From DRTC01 sp964521025 (GTDB lineage: Bacteria > Cloacimonadota > Cloacimonadia > Cloacimonadales > TCS61), in assembly GCA_964521025.1 (NCBI GenBank), contig CAZFPK010000003.1, positions 1 through 64,000 of the forward strand: a DNA stretch of 64,000 nt, in the 5' to 3' direction. The translations under genes were made by a program, and so were the position numbers. The notes beneath the pieces are model-generated. The model was given only the letters and a program-made list of their open reading frames with translations. It was not told the origin of the DNA and made no database searches. Shown in pieces: positions 9,549-17,462 of the stretch (position 1 is its first letter; every line of letters begins with the position of its first letter).

Positions 9549-10505
9549 TTAACCGGTTGGACTTCCGGGAGTTTTTCCCGGAGTCCGAACCTGTTTCCTG
9601 TTCCGGTTATCCCTGACAGGTTGCTCTCCAGCAGAGCCTGCTTCCGTTTCACCGGATGAGTTCAAACTCAAAAGGTGAGATTTAGCGTCAACATTTTTGT
9701 TGATTTGTTCTTTTACAGATTTTAGTTTTGCCGGCAATAAATCGATATATTGCTGTGCAACTCTTTTTGATAGATGTGCAAGATGACTGATTTGGTCAAG
9801 ATCAGTAATACCGTGACACCAGAGAGTTTCAACTTTGTGATAGTCTTTTATATACCGATCTACAGAATCCTTGTCATGATTTGTCTTAACAGCGATTTCT
9901 GGTGTTAAATATCCTTCCAGGTAAAGAGTGATGATCTCTCTTTTGTGAGTTATTGCACCGGAAAGATCGTGGATATTACCACGAGTTGGAAGAAGATGAC
10001 CATTTTTCTGGATTTCATTAACATATTGACTGACTACTGTATCACAAACACCGAGTAGTATTGCCAGGTCAAGTTGCGTCAACAGAGCACCTTGCTGAAA
10101 CGCCTGGTCGATCCAGCGTTTTAATCTCTTTTTGCGAAGTGATTTAGATCCAAACCCGAAAGCAAGATGTTCAATATCTTCATCCGTAACGAAGGACAGG
10201 ATCACAGGTTTCATTCTGGTTTGAGCAATCGATTTCCCCCTTTGCGGATATTCATCAACCGGAACTGCCATCCAGACAAGTTGTCCGTATTGGATATGAT
10301 GAAGGTCATCGTCGATATTTCCCACCAGGAAAAAATCTTCAATTAGTTTCAAAATATCGTCTATGATCGCTTTTGCTGTGATTTCTCCTTTGTCATAACC
10401 ATAATGGTTCAAAAATCTGTAAAGAAGATGCTGCTTGAGATTTTTATCCTTCAATCTCCTGCATTTTTTGATTTGGACTTGTTCTTTGGTTAATTGTCTA
10501 TTCAT
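9549..10505 (-). CDS. DUF1670 protein, second gene of the pair
   Basis: A 318-residue protein of the DUF1670 family, function unknown. It is a paralogue of the upstream gene: both contain a conserved core with KSLRKKRLKRWIDQAFQQGALL, TQLDLAILLGVCDTVVSQYV (a helix-turn-helix-like segment), then LLPTRGNIHDLSGAITHK and a second HTH-like segment near LEGYLTPEIAVKTNHDKDSV. This arrangement suggests a DNA-binding protein, possibly a recombination or transposition factor, but no catalytic motif was recognised. Its ATG overlaps the end of the upstream gene by 8 bases, so the two are translationally coupled. The C-terminal ~50 residues are low-complexity and basic. Confidence 0.75.
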   Translation of the reverse strand: MNRQLTKEQVQIKKCRRLKDKNLKQHLLYRFLNHYGYDKGEITAKAIIDDILKLIEDFFLVGNIDDDLHHIQYGQLVWMAVPVDEYPQRGKSIAQTRMKPVILSFVTDEDIEHLAFGFGSKSLRKKRLKRWIDQAFQQGALLTQLDLAILLGVCDTVVSQYVNEIQKNGHLLPTRGNIHDLSGAITHKREIITLYLEGYLTPEIAVKTNHDKDSVDRYIKDYHKVETLWCHGITDLDQISHLAHLSKRVAQQYIDLLPAKLKSVKEQINKNVDAKSHLLSLNSSGETEAGSAGEQPVRDNRNRKQVRTPGKTPGSPTG

Positions 10506-11343
10506 TTTCTTTATCTCCTTTTTCCGGTTTGGAGTATGATTTTTTTTTTGAACTTTCTTCCGGTTGTTGAGGAGATAAAAGCTGGGCTAACCTTTGATTT
10601 TCAGTTGCGGAATAGATATTTAACAAATCCAGATATTCTCTGACTAACCTTGCGGATTTTTGGGAGATCAAACGAATCTGATTTTTCCCAAAACCTTGTT
10701 TGAACAAAGTCGCAATCTGGATGAAATCAGCCAGATAGCGTTTCACACTTCTTTCCGAATGGTTCGTGATCCTTTCGATATCGGTGAATGTATATCCTTT
10801 CAGATAATAATCTATGATGATGGTTTTGTGAGATAATCCCGGTCCCATATCCAACTTTGAACCGCGAGTTATGATAAATTTCCCTTTTCGATTTAAATGA
10901 TAAACATCTCTTTTGATTGTGGAAGCACTTGTTGTCAGCAGCATTGCCAGGTCTTCGTAACTGAGTAGTGCTCCCTGTTCATACGCTTGTCTTGACAGCC
11001 GTGATAAACGGTGTCTTCTCACACCGGCAGTTCCAAATTCTGCTAATACATCCAAATCGGAATTGAAATCTAAAAGTTGAAGTCTAACATTTTTCTTTCT
11101 TGCTAAACGAATGTGTTTCCCTGCCGGTTCATCAGAAGCCACTGCTTCGTAGGAAATCTCTCCGGTTGATAAAGAAACATTGGCATGCTCCTCATAATAC
11201 TGAGAGAATTGTGAAAAGAATGCCTCTGCGATTATCGGAGTCAGATTGAAATCTTCCGTTAACCTTTGAATGATTGCGTTTTTGGCATTCTTGCTTTGTA
11301 AACGCTTGAGACCTAAATGGTCATCTTGGACTTTCATAGCCAT
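10498..11343 (-). CDS. DUF1670 protein, first gene of the pair
   Basis: A 281-residue DUF1670-family protein, function unknown. Visible core: GTAGVRRHRLSRLSRQAYEQGALL, then a helix-turn-helix-like stretch YEDLAMLLTTSASTIKRDVY, then ITRGSKLDMGPGLSHKTIII, then a second HTH-like stretch KGYTFTDIERITNHSERSV. The same order is found in the downstream paralogue, with low identity elsewhere, so the pair arose by an old duplication and probably works as a heteromeric complex. The tail is charged (SSKKKSYSKPEKGDKENE). An AGGAG lies shortly before the start. It sits inside the inverted repeats described for 9465-11434. Confidence 0.75.
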   Translation of the reverse strand: MAMKVQDDHLGLKRLQSKNAKNAIIQRLTEDFNLTPIIAEAFFSQFSQYYEEHANVSLSTGEISYEAVASDEPAGKHIRLARKKNVRLQLLDFNSDLDVLAEFGTAGVRRHRLSRLSRQAYEQGALLSYEDLAMLLTTSASTIKRDVYHLNRKGKFIITRGSKLDMGPGLSHKTIIIDYYLKGYTFTDIERITNHSERSVKRYLADFIQIATLFKQGFGKNQIRLISQKSARLVREYLDLLNIYSATENQRLAQLLSPQQPEESSKKKSYSKPEKGDKENE

Positions 11344-11418
11344 AGGATTCTCCTTTATTTTGAATTAAGTCAAAACAACAATTGGACTCAAGAAAAAATT
11401 CCTGATTTTTCCAATTTC

Positions 11419-11434
11419 TCCTATGGTCATATGA
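11419..11434 (-). repeat. Right terminal inverted repeat of DUF1670 element
   Basis: Reads TCCTATGGTCATATGA on the plus strand, the exact reverse complement of 9465-9480. It lies about 75 bases upstream of the first DUF1670 gene, so it may overlap that gene's promoter. Confidence 0.8.
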
Positions 11435-11534
11435 ACTAAACTTTAAGTGAAGATTGCCTGTAACAAAAGTGTCAGTGCTCAGATTGAAAGAAAATATGAA
11501 CGAGTACCGCACACTATAAACATTTGAGGAATTA

Positions 11535-12329
11535 ATGAAGTTTACACCGGTTCTTTTTTTAATGCTTTCTTTACTCTTTGCTTGTTCCAAAAAAGAAGAA
11601 ACGATAGTAGCTCGTGTCGACGATGAAAAGTTAACACTGAAAGAATTTAAAGCGAGTTTCACTGAAGAAAACTGGAATAATTCGAGCATCAAGGAAAAAC
11701 AGGCTCATGTCCGCGAATGGATGGACCTGACTTTGTTAGCCAGAGAAGCAGACCGGGTGAAGATCACTGAAAACCTGCAAATCAAAGGACGCATCGAGAA
11801 CTCTATAAAAAAAGTAAAATCGAATGCTTTGCTAACACAGGTTTTTGCTAGTATGGAAATTTCCGAAGATGAACTTTTTAATTATTACCGTCTGCATAAA
11901 AGCAAGTATCAGAAAAAAGAAAAAGAATATAAACTGCAAAGGATATTTATCAGAGAAAAAGTAATTGTGGATTCTGTTCTGGCTGAAATAAAAGAAGGTC
12001 TGAAATTCACAGATGCAGCTAAAACCCATTCTGAAGAGAATTTAGGGAGGAATGGTGGTTATACCGGATTTCTTTCCCGGGAAAAAATGGGAAATATTAT
12101 CTGGAACAAAATTAAAACTCTGGCAAAATGGCAGCATTCAATGGTAAAGACAGATAAAGGATATTATATTATCCGTTATTTTGAAACGAGAACCGTTTCA
12201 AAAGATAAAACTTTTATAGAAGTCGAAGATGAGATCAGAGAAATTGTGAAACAGGAAAAAAGAGAAGAATTTCTTTTCAATCTTTTACAGGAGTTGAAAA
12301 AGGAAGCGGAAATTTCAATCTCAATTTAG
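11535..12329 (+). CDS. Parvulin-type peptidyl-prolyl isomerase lipoprotein
   Basis: Periplasmic lipoprotein of 264 residues, with lipobox LLFAC (Cys 17). It has an N-terminal SurA/PrsA-like helical part (about 25-110) and a PpiC/parvulin-like domain from about residue 130, seen in the pattern KLQRIFIREK, AEIKEGLKFTDAAKTHSEEN, NGGYTGFLSREKMG and GYYIIRYFETR. These proteins catalyse proline isomerisation and act as chaperones for exported or outer-membrane proteins. The next gene encodes a related two-domain protein, so the pair forms a folding module. A GAGGA lies 7 bases before the ATG. Some canonical parvulin catalytic residues are not obvious, so it may be mainly a chaperone. Confidence 0.85.
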   Translation: MKFTPVLFLMLSLLFACSKKEETIVARVDDEKLTLKEFKASFTEENWNNSSIKEKQAHVREWMDLTLLAREADRVKITENLQIKGRIENSIKKVKSNALLTQVFASMEISEDELFNYYRLHKSKYQKKEKEYKLQRIFIREKVIVDSVLAEIKEGLKFTDAAKTHSEENLGRNGGYTGFLSREKMGNIIWNKIKTLAKWQHSMVKTDKGYYIIRYFETRTVSKDKTFIEVEDEIREIVKQEKREEFLFNLLQELKKEAEISISI

Positions 12330-12513
12330 AGTAAAACAAACATTCCTATTAGTTAATGTTATAATGTAAACCAAAAAACAAAGATGCTTTTGTTACAAAA
12401 AAACGAAAACATCAAAATGCGTGAAATCAGCCAATAAGTTCACGAATAAACACGAAGGAGTAAATTATTTATTAAATCTTCGTGATATTTGCAGAAAAAA
12501 TTTTGGAGTCTAA

Positions 12514-13776
12514 ATGAAAAAGATAATTTTAATATTATTCGCACTAACTGTATTAATGATAGCAGCAGAAGTTCTGGATGAAATATTTGCCAAAGTCGGC
12601 AGGGAGATCATCCTGAAAAGTGATTTGGAGAAAAGAGAACAACAATTGCTTGCAGCCGGTCTATTAAACCAGGAAGTAACTGACTTTGATATTCTGAATG
12701 ATATGATCGAAACCAGATTAATCCTGCAGAAGGCAAAAGAAGAAAATTACGAGGTCGACGAGGAGAGAGCAAGGTCTTTAGCTGAGCAGGAGATCAGGAA
12801 TGCAGCCGCCGGATTTCCAACAGAAACGGATTTTAAAAAAAAATTGAAAAAAGAGATGGGTCTCACAGTTCTGGAATTAAAAGAGTTTTATATCGAAATG
12901 ATCAATGAGCAAGGACTTAAAGAGCAGATAATCACGAATGAGATCAAGAATAAAATACATGTCACAGAAGCGGAAGTCGAAGAATATTTCCAGGAAAACA
13001 AAGATGAAATGCCGATGCGTCCGGAGATGGACCAACTCGGAATGATCTTGAAAAATATCGAACCAAGCCCGGAAACCAGGAAAAAAGCCTTAATAAAAAT
13101 CAATAAGATAAAAGATAAATTGAATGAAGGTGAAGATTTTTCGGATTTGGCAAAGGAATTAAGCGAATGCCCGAGTGCTGCAAATGGTGGAAATTTAGGA
13201 TTTTTCGGTAAAGGAGAAATGGTCGAACCTTTTGAAAAAGCAGTTTTTTCATTGATCCCGGGAGAGATCAGCGAAGTCGTGGAAACAGGTTTCGGATTTC
13301 ACCTGATCAAAGTTAATGAGAAAAAAGAAGAAGAAGTTAACGCCGCTCATATCCTCGTTAAGGTCGAACCGACAGAAGATGATATAAATGTACTCACGCA
13401 ATTAATAGAAGATGTACTGGAAAAGTTGAATAATGGTGAAGATTTTTATGAATTAGCGAAAATATATACGGACGATGATTCTTCTGCTGCCCGCAGCGGA
13501 GTGATCGGTGAGTATCCCAGAGATAATTATCCCGAACTTTTCAAAGCACACCTGGAAAATCTCGATTATGGAGAATATACGGACTTGATCAGGGAAGGAG
13601 ATGTTCTCTATATATTCGGAAAACTGAAAAAAATCGAGGAAAGACCATTCCAATACCATGAAATTTATGATAGATTGAGAGATATTGTCATTTCGCAAAA
13701 AGAAGTCGATCTTTACGAAGAATGGATGAAAGAATTGATGAAAGAAAGGTATGTGGAGATATTACTGGAAGAATAG
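12514..13776 (+). CDS. SurA-like periplasmic chaperone with two PpiC domains
   Basis: Periplasmic folding factor for outer-membrane proteins, 420 residues. After a Sec signal peptide (KKIILILFALTVLMIAA) comes a SurA_N-type domain (DEIFAKVGREIILKSDLEKR, about 20-150), then two parvulin domains. The first (about 170-275) has LNEGEDFSDLAKELSECPSA, NGGNLGFFGKGEMVEPFEKA and GFGFHLIKV; the second (about 276-380) has AAHILVKVE, LNNGEDFYELAKIY and SGVIGEYPRDNYPELFKA. Length and order match SurA. It follows a smaller parvulin lipoprotein after a 184-base gap, so a separate promoter is possible. Confidence 0.92.
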   Translation: MKKIILILFALTVLMIAAEVLDEIFAKVGREIILKSDLEKREQQLLAAGLLNQEVTDFDILNDMIETRLILQKAKEENYEVDEERARSLAEQEIRNAAAGFPTETDFKKKLKKEMGLTVLELKEFYIEMINEQGLKEQIITNEIKNKIHVTEAEVEEYFQENKDEMPMRPEMDQLGMILKNIEPSPETRKKALIKINKIKDKLNEGEDFSDLAKELSECPSAANGGNLGFFGKGEMVEPFEKAVFSLIPGEISEVVETGFGFHLIKVNEKKEEEVNAAHILVKVEPTEDDINVLTQLIEDVLEKLNNGEDFYELAKIYTDDDSSAARSGVIGEYPRDNYPELFKAHLENLDYGEYTDLIREGDVLYIFGKLKKIEERPFQYHEIYDRLRDIVISQKEVDLYEEWMKELMKERYVEILLEE

Positions 13777-13942
13777 AAACCTCATCCCCGATCCTTCTCC
13801 TGTGAGGAGAAGGGAGTAATAGAGGAAAAAAATGTTATCCGTCCGTTCTCCGCAACATACAACTGCGAAGAATGAAAGTTCTCTTTCGCAAATTTCTATC
13901 GAGGGATCTTCAGTATGATATGTTTTTGAAAGCTAATACTTG

Positions 13943-13964
13943 TTCCTACGCTCCTGCGTAGGAA
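13943..13964. repeat. REP-like palindrome, copy 3
   Basis: Perfect 9-bp hairpin, arms TTCCTACGC and GCGTAGGAA around TCCT, just before pgpA. Same plan and same loop as the copies at 2964 and 3056, but with compensating base changes in the arms, which argues that the paired structure is what is kept. Confidence 0.75.
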
Positions 13965-13974
13965 TACAAACCAG

Positions 13975-14433
13975 ATGAACTTTTCAATCTTTTATTCCAC
14001 CCTTTTTTATCTCGGATACTTTCCAAAAGCACCCGGAACTGTCGGAACTCTCATCGCTGCTCTCGTTTATTATTTACTGCCCGAAGGTTTATTCATCAGT
14101 TTTATTAGTGGGATATTATTTCTGCTTATCGTCTTGATTTTGAGTATAACTTCTGTTTATTTTATTTCCAAAGCAGAAAAAACTTTAGGATACGATAACA
14201 GCAGAATAATCATCGATGAATTTTTTGGGTATTTCTTTTCAATTCTCTTCCTCCCAAAAACAGTTTTTGTTTTGATCGGATCATTCCTTCTTTTCAGGTT
14301 TTTTGATATCCTTAAACCGGAACCTGTAAATGTCCTGCAGAAACTTCCCAATGGCTGGGGAGTTATGGCGGACGATGTGATGGCGGGGATTTATGCCAAC
14401 CTGGTTCTGCAGGTTTTGGTGAGGGTTTTTTAG
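13975..14433 (+). CDS. pgpA: Phosphatidylglycerophosphatase A
   Basis: Inner-membrane phosphatase that converts phosphatidylglycerophosphate to phosphatidylglycerol. The 152-residue product has the PgpA layout: N-terminal YLGYFPKAPGTVGTL, then hydrophobic helices, DNSRIIIDEFFGYFFS with the catalytic acidic residues, and a C-terminal DILKPEPVNVLQKLPNGWGVMADDVMAGIYANL. All hallmark segments are intact and the length is typical. A REP-like hairpin ends 10 bases before the ATG, so the ribosome site is not clear. It is followed by yajC after a 108-base gap. Confidence 0.95.
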   Translation: MNFSIFYSTLFYLGYFPKAPGTVGTLIAALVYYLLPEGLFISFISGILFLLIVLILSITSVYFISKAEKTLGYDNSRIIIDEFFGYFFSILFLPKTVFVLIGSFLLFRFFDILKPEPVNVLQKLPNGWGVMADDVMAGIYANLVLQVLVRVF

Positions 14434-14541
14434 ATTTTTTTATAGATGCAATTTCCAAACGAGAAGTTTTGATAAAAAATTAGTTGTTAAATAATCCCTT
14501 TCCTAAATTTTTGCCTTAAAATAAAGAATCAGGAGAAAAAT

Positions 14542-14877
14542 ATGTATAATGTGTTATTACAAGCGACTTCCCCTCAAGGTGGCGGTATGCAGATGATCAT
14601 CATGTTCGGTTTGATGTTCGCCATCATTTATTTTTTGATCATTCGTCCGCAGAAGAAAAAGCAGAAAGAACATCAATCTATGCTGGATAGTCTGAAAGTT
14701 CACGATAATGTGATCACCACCGGCGGCATTTTCGGGAAAGTAACGAACATCAAAAAAGAGAAGAATATTGTAGTGCTCCGTATCGATGAGACGACCAAGA
14801 CAAAGATCGAAGTGCAGAGAGCAGCTATTGCCGGGATTGTCGGAGAAACACCAGCACCGGAAAAATCGAAGAAATAA
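14542..14877 (+). CDS. yajC: Preprotein translocase subunit YajC
   Basis: Small inner-membrane accessory protein of the SecDF complex, 111 residues. One transmembrane helix (MIIMFGLMFAIIYFLIIRP, about 17-36) precedes QKKKQKEHQSMLDSLKVHDNVITTGGIFGKVTNI, the conserved YajC cytosolic segment. The proline- and lysine-rich tail is variable. An AGGAG precedes the ATG. The usual partners secD and secF are not beside it; instead def and fmt follow, so it is a detached yajC. Confidence 0.94.
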   Translation: MYNVLLQATSPQGGGMQMIIMFGLMFAIIYFLIIRPQKKKQKEHQSMLDSLKVHDNVITTGGIFGKVTNIKKEKNIVVLRIDETTKTKIEVQRAAIAGIVGETPAPEKSKK

Positions 14878-14974
14878 TTTTTTACATTCCAAATCGGGGA
14901 ATTGGGAATGATGATAGAAACTAAAGTGTTAATTGATTGTTCCTTTTTGTTAGTAATTGTTCGCTGTTAAAATA

Positions 14975-15532
14975 ATGAACAAAAGAAAATCCAAAATTCT
15001 TCCGGTCAGGATTTACGGAGATGGAACTTTAAGAAAAATTTCCGAACCGGTTGGAGAAATAACAGAAGAAATCCGGCAATTAATAGATGACCTGATAAGG
15101 ACGATGTATGAAAAAGATGGAGTCGGACTGTCCGCTCCGCAAGTCGGCAGACCATTGCGTATTTTTGTGGTCGATCCGTTCTGGTTCAGGGAAGGAAATA
15201 AGAAACAACCTTTTGTATTTATAAATCCGGAATTCGAGGAATTTGAAGGAACTCAAACCAACGAAGAAGGCTGTTTAAGTTTACCGGGAATTTTCGAGAA
15301 AGTACATCGAGCAGAAAGAGTTATCCTTAATGCCCTGAATGAAAATGGCGAAAAGATCAAATTGGAAACCGACGGTTTATTTTCACGCGCATTGCAGCAT
15401 GAAAACGACCATCTCGACGGTATCCTGTTTGTCGATAAAGTTCCTAAAATGAAAAAAATATTCCTCAAAAAAAAATTAAGAGAAATGGAAAGAACGACTG
15501 ATGAGAATGGAGTTAATTTCGGGGATGCATGA
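14975..15532 (+). CDS. def: Peptide deformylase
   Basis: Removes the formyl group from the N-terminal methionine of new proteins, in the cytoplasm at the ribosome exit. About 185 residues. The three metal-site motifs are present: GVGLSAPQVG (motif 1), EEGCLSLPG with the Cys ligand, and QHENDHLDG with the two His ligands and catalytic Glu. I choose the ATG at 14975 (KRKSKILPVRIYGDGTLRK); a TTG 18 bases upstream gives a six-residue extension without family support. Neither start has a good ribosome site. It is followed by fmt, the usual partner that adds the formyl group to Met-tRNA. Confidence 0.95.
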   Translation: MNKRKSKILPVRIYGDGTLRKISEPVGEITEEIRQLIDDLIRTMYEKDGVGLSAPQVGRPLRIFVVDPFWFREGNKKQPFVFINPEFEEFEGTQTNEEGCLSLPGIFEKVHRAERVILNALNENGEKIKLETDGLFSRALQHENDHLDGILFVDKVPKMKKIFLKKKLREMERTTDENGVNFGDA

Positions 15533-15640
15533 ACTTAATTTTGAGGATTTCTCCGAGCATAATGGAATAACAAACTTGAGAAAAAATACTGATAAATCAA
15601 ATAGAGCAAGGAGTTTGAAAAAGAAAGACCTGATATACAA

Positions 15641-16588
15641 ATGTTAAAAAATATTATCTTTATGGGAACTCCTGAATTTGCAGTTCCAACTCTCGAACTT
15701 TTATACAGGACAAAATACAAACCTGTTCTCTGCGTCACACAACCGGACAGACCGAAAGGGAGGAAAAAGAAGTTATTACCTCCTCCGGTGAAGATCAAAG
15801 CAAGAGTATTGAACATACCGGTAATCCAACCGGAAAATGTAAATTCTCCGGAATCTATTGCTGCGGTAAAAAGACAAAATCCGGATATAATCATCACTGC
15901 TGCTTATGGTGGATTTCTAAAGAGAGAGATCAGGAAGCTTCCCGAATTTGGTTGTTTTAATCTTCATCCTTCCCTTTTACCGAAATATCGAGGTACCGCA
16001 CCGGTTCAATATGCTCTTTTCAATAATGAAAAATTTACCGGAAACACAATCTTTAAAATTTTTGCCAAAATGGATTCTGGACCGATTATTTATCAAAGAA
16101 AGATCGAGATCAAAGAGAATGAATGCTTTACGGAACTAACCGACAGGCTTTCCAAATTAGGTGCGGAAGATGTCCTGAAAGTTCTGAAAAAAATCGAGAA
16201 TAATGATTACGAACTGGTAAAACAGGACAATTCACAGGCAACAATCAGCAACAAGATAGAAAAAAAGGATATGATGCTGGATTGGACCTTGCCTGCTGAA
16301 AAAATAAGAAACAAAGTCAGAGGTTTAGCCGAGCGACCGGGAGCAACAGCATCATTCCGCAATAAAAGAATGAAAATAATCGCTACGGAAATACTGGAAA
16401 CTACATCGATTTCCAAACCGGGAACGGTTATCGATATTATGAAAAATGTTGGGATTATAGTGGCAACTGTCGATTTTGATCTGTTGATAAAAAGAGTTCA
16501 GCCAGAAGGGAAAAAGATCATGAACGCTTATGCGTATTATATCGGAGCCTTGATCAGGACCGGAGAAAGATTCTATAATGGATTTTGA
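15641..16588 (+). CDS. fmt: Methionyl-tRNA formyltransferase
   Basis: Transfers a formyl group from 10-formyl-tetrahydrofolate to Met-tRNA(fMet) for translation start. 315 residues. The N-terminal domain starts IIFMGTPEFAVPTLELL and carries the catalytic Asn/His/Asp region with FNLHPSLLPKYRGTAPVQYAL; the C-terminal OB-like tRNA-binding part follows from about 205. Length is normal. It follows def, the enzyme that reverses its modification, with about 108 bases between. Its end overlaps the start of the DUF116 gene by 11 bases, so those two are coupled. Confidence 0.96.
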   Translation: MLKNIIFMGTPEFAVPTLELLYRTKYKPVLCVTQPDRPKGRKKKLLPPPVKIKARVLNIPVIQPENVNSPESIAAVKRQNPDIIITAAYGGFLKREIRKLPEFGCFNLHPSLLPKYRGTAPVQYALFNNEKFTGNTIFKIFAKMDSGPIIYQRKIEIKENECFTELTDRLSKLGAEDVLKVLKKIENNDYELVKQDNSQATISNKIEKKDMMLDWTLPAEKIRNKVRGLAERPGATASFRNKRMKIIATEILETTSISKPGTVIDIMKNVGIIVATVDFDLLIKRVQPEGKKIMNAYAYYIGALIRTGERFYNGF

Positions 16589-17342
16589 TATCAACACAAA
16601 AGGGAAAAATCTCTTTTTATCATTATCCACAATCAGCCTGCTCCTGATGATGATCCTCACTACTGTTTTATGGTGGTTTGTCGCTCCTCGACTGGAAGAT
16701 ATTCATGAATTATTACGGCCATTTTCTTTAACGATTTTGCGGATTTTTTATCTTCTCGTAATTATCGGAATAACTCTCGTTTACCTGACTTCATTCTCGA
16801 AAAGGAATTTTTTGATCTTCCCTTTTGCCGTGCGTATTTCTATCCAATTCTTATTTCCTATCACAATATTATTGGGAAAAATCGTTGGAATTTCCAAAGA
16901 AAAAATCCGGGAATCTTATGTTCATGTGAATAATTCATTTATCAAGGTAATAAAAAGGAAATTTAAAAATTCCGAAGTCTTGATGTTATTACCGCACTGT
17001 CTGCAAAATACCGATTGCGGGATCAGGATAACGATTGACATCAATAAATGTGCTGAATGCGGCAAGTGCGATATCGGGGACCTAACGAAATTAGCAGTTA
17101 AGCACAAAATCCCGATCGCAATTGCAACAGGCGGAACTCTGGCGCGAAGGATCATCGTCAAAAATCATCCGAAATTTATCATTGCCGTTGCCTGTGAAAG
17201 GGATCTGGTCGATGGTCTGCACGATGTTTTTCCCATTCCGGTTTACGGAGTTTTGAATGAAAGACCGGAAGGTCCGTGCATCAATACACGCGTGGCTGTT
17301 GAGAAGATCGAAAATGCCTTGGAAAAGATTTTACTTCAATAA
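16578..17342 (+). CDS. DUF116 membrane protein
   Basis: Membrane protein of the DUF116 family, 254 residues, function unknown. Two to three N-terminal hydrophobic helices (about 12-38, 46-72 and a weaker one to 100) precede a cytosolic domain with LLPHCLQNTDCGIRI, then INKCAECGKCDIGDL and ATGGTLARRII, FIIAVACERDLVDG and GPCINTRVAVEKIENAL. The clustered Cys residues suggest a metal or Fe-S site. DUF116 genes often sit by def/fmt, as here; the gene overlaps fmt by 11 bases. A link to formyl-methionine biology is a guess from position only. Confidence 0.88.
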   Translation: MDFDINTKGKNLFLSLSTISLLLMMILTTVLWWFVAPRLEDIHELLRPFSLTILRIFYLLVIIGITLVYLTSFSKRNFLIFPFAVRISIQFLFPITILLGKIVGISKEKIRESYVHVNNSFIKVIKRKFKNSEVLMLLPHCLQNTDCGIRITIDINKCAECGKCDIGDLTKLAVKHKIPIAIATGGTLARRIIVKNHPKFIIAVACERDLVDGLHDVFPIPVYGVLNERPEGPCINTRVAVEKIENALEKILLQ

Positions 17343-17462
17343 CTCATCCTGCTGTCCTTCCGTCATTAGCCGGATACTGTCTCTAAAAAGAGAAAAAATT
17401 TGAGGAATGCAGGAAGAATTCTTTAATTCCCTCTATTTTCAAGAGAGGGCTAGAGTGAGTCG

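Larger units (their letters stand above)
9465..11434. mobile_element. Putative 1.97-kb mobile element carrying two DUF1670 genes
   Basis: Two overlapping minus-strand DUF1670 genes are enclosed by a perfect 16-base inverted repeat, TCATATGACCATAGGA at 9465-9480 and its reverse complement at 11419-11434. The outer 8 bases, TCATATGA, are themselves a palindrome, so they can equally be a duplicated target site with 8-base inner ends CCATAGGA. A hairpin (CTGTTTGC, TGT, GCAAACAG) lies inside the left end at 9489-9507. The element separates two otherwise plus-strand genes. No known transposase motif was recognised, so mobility is inferred from the ends. Confidence 0.6.
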
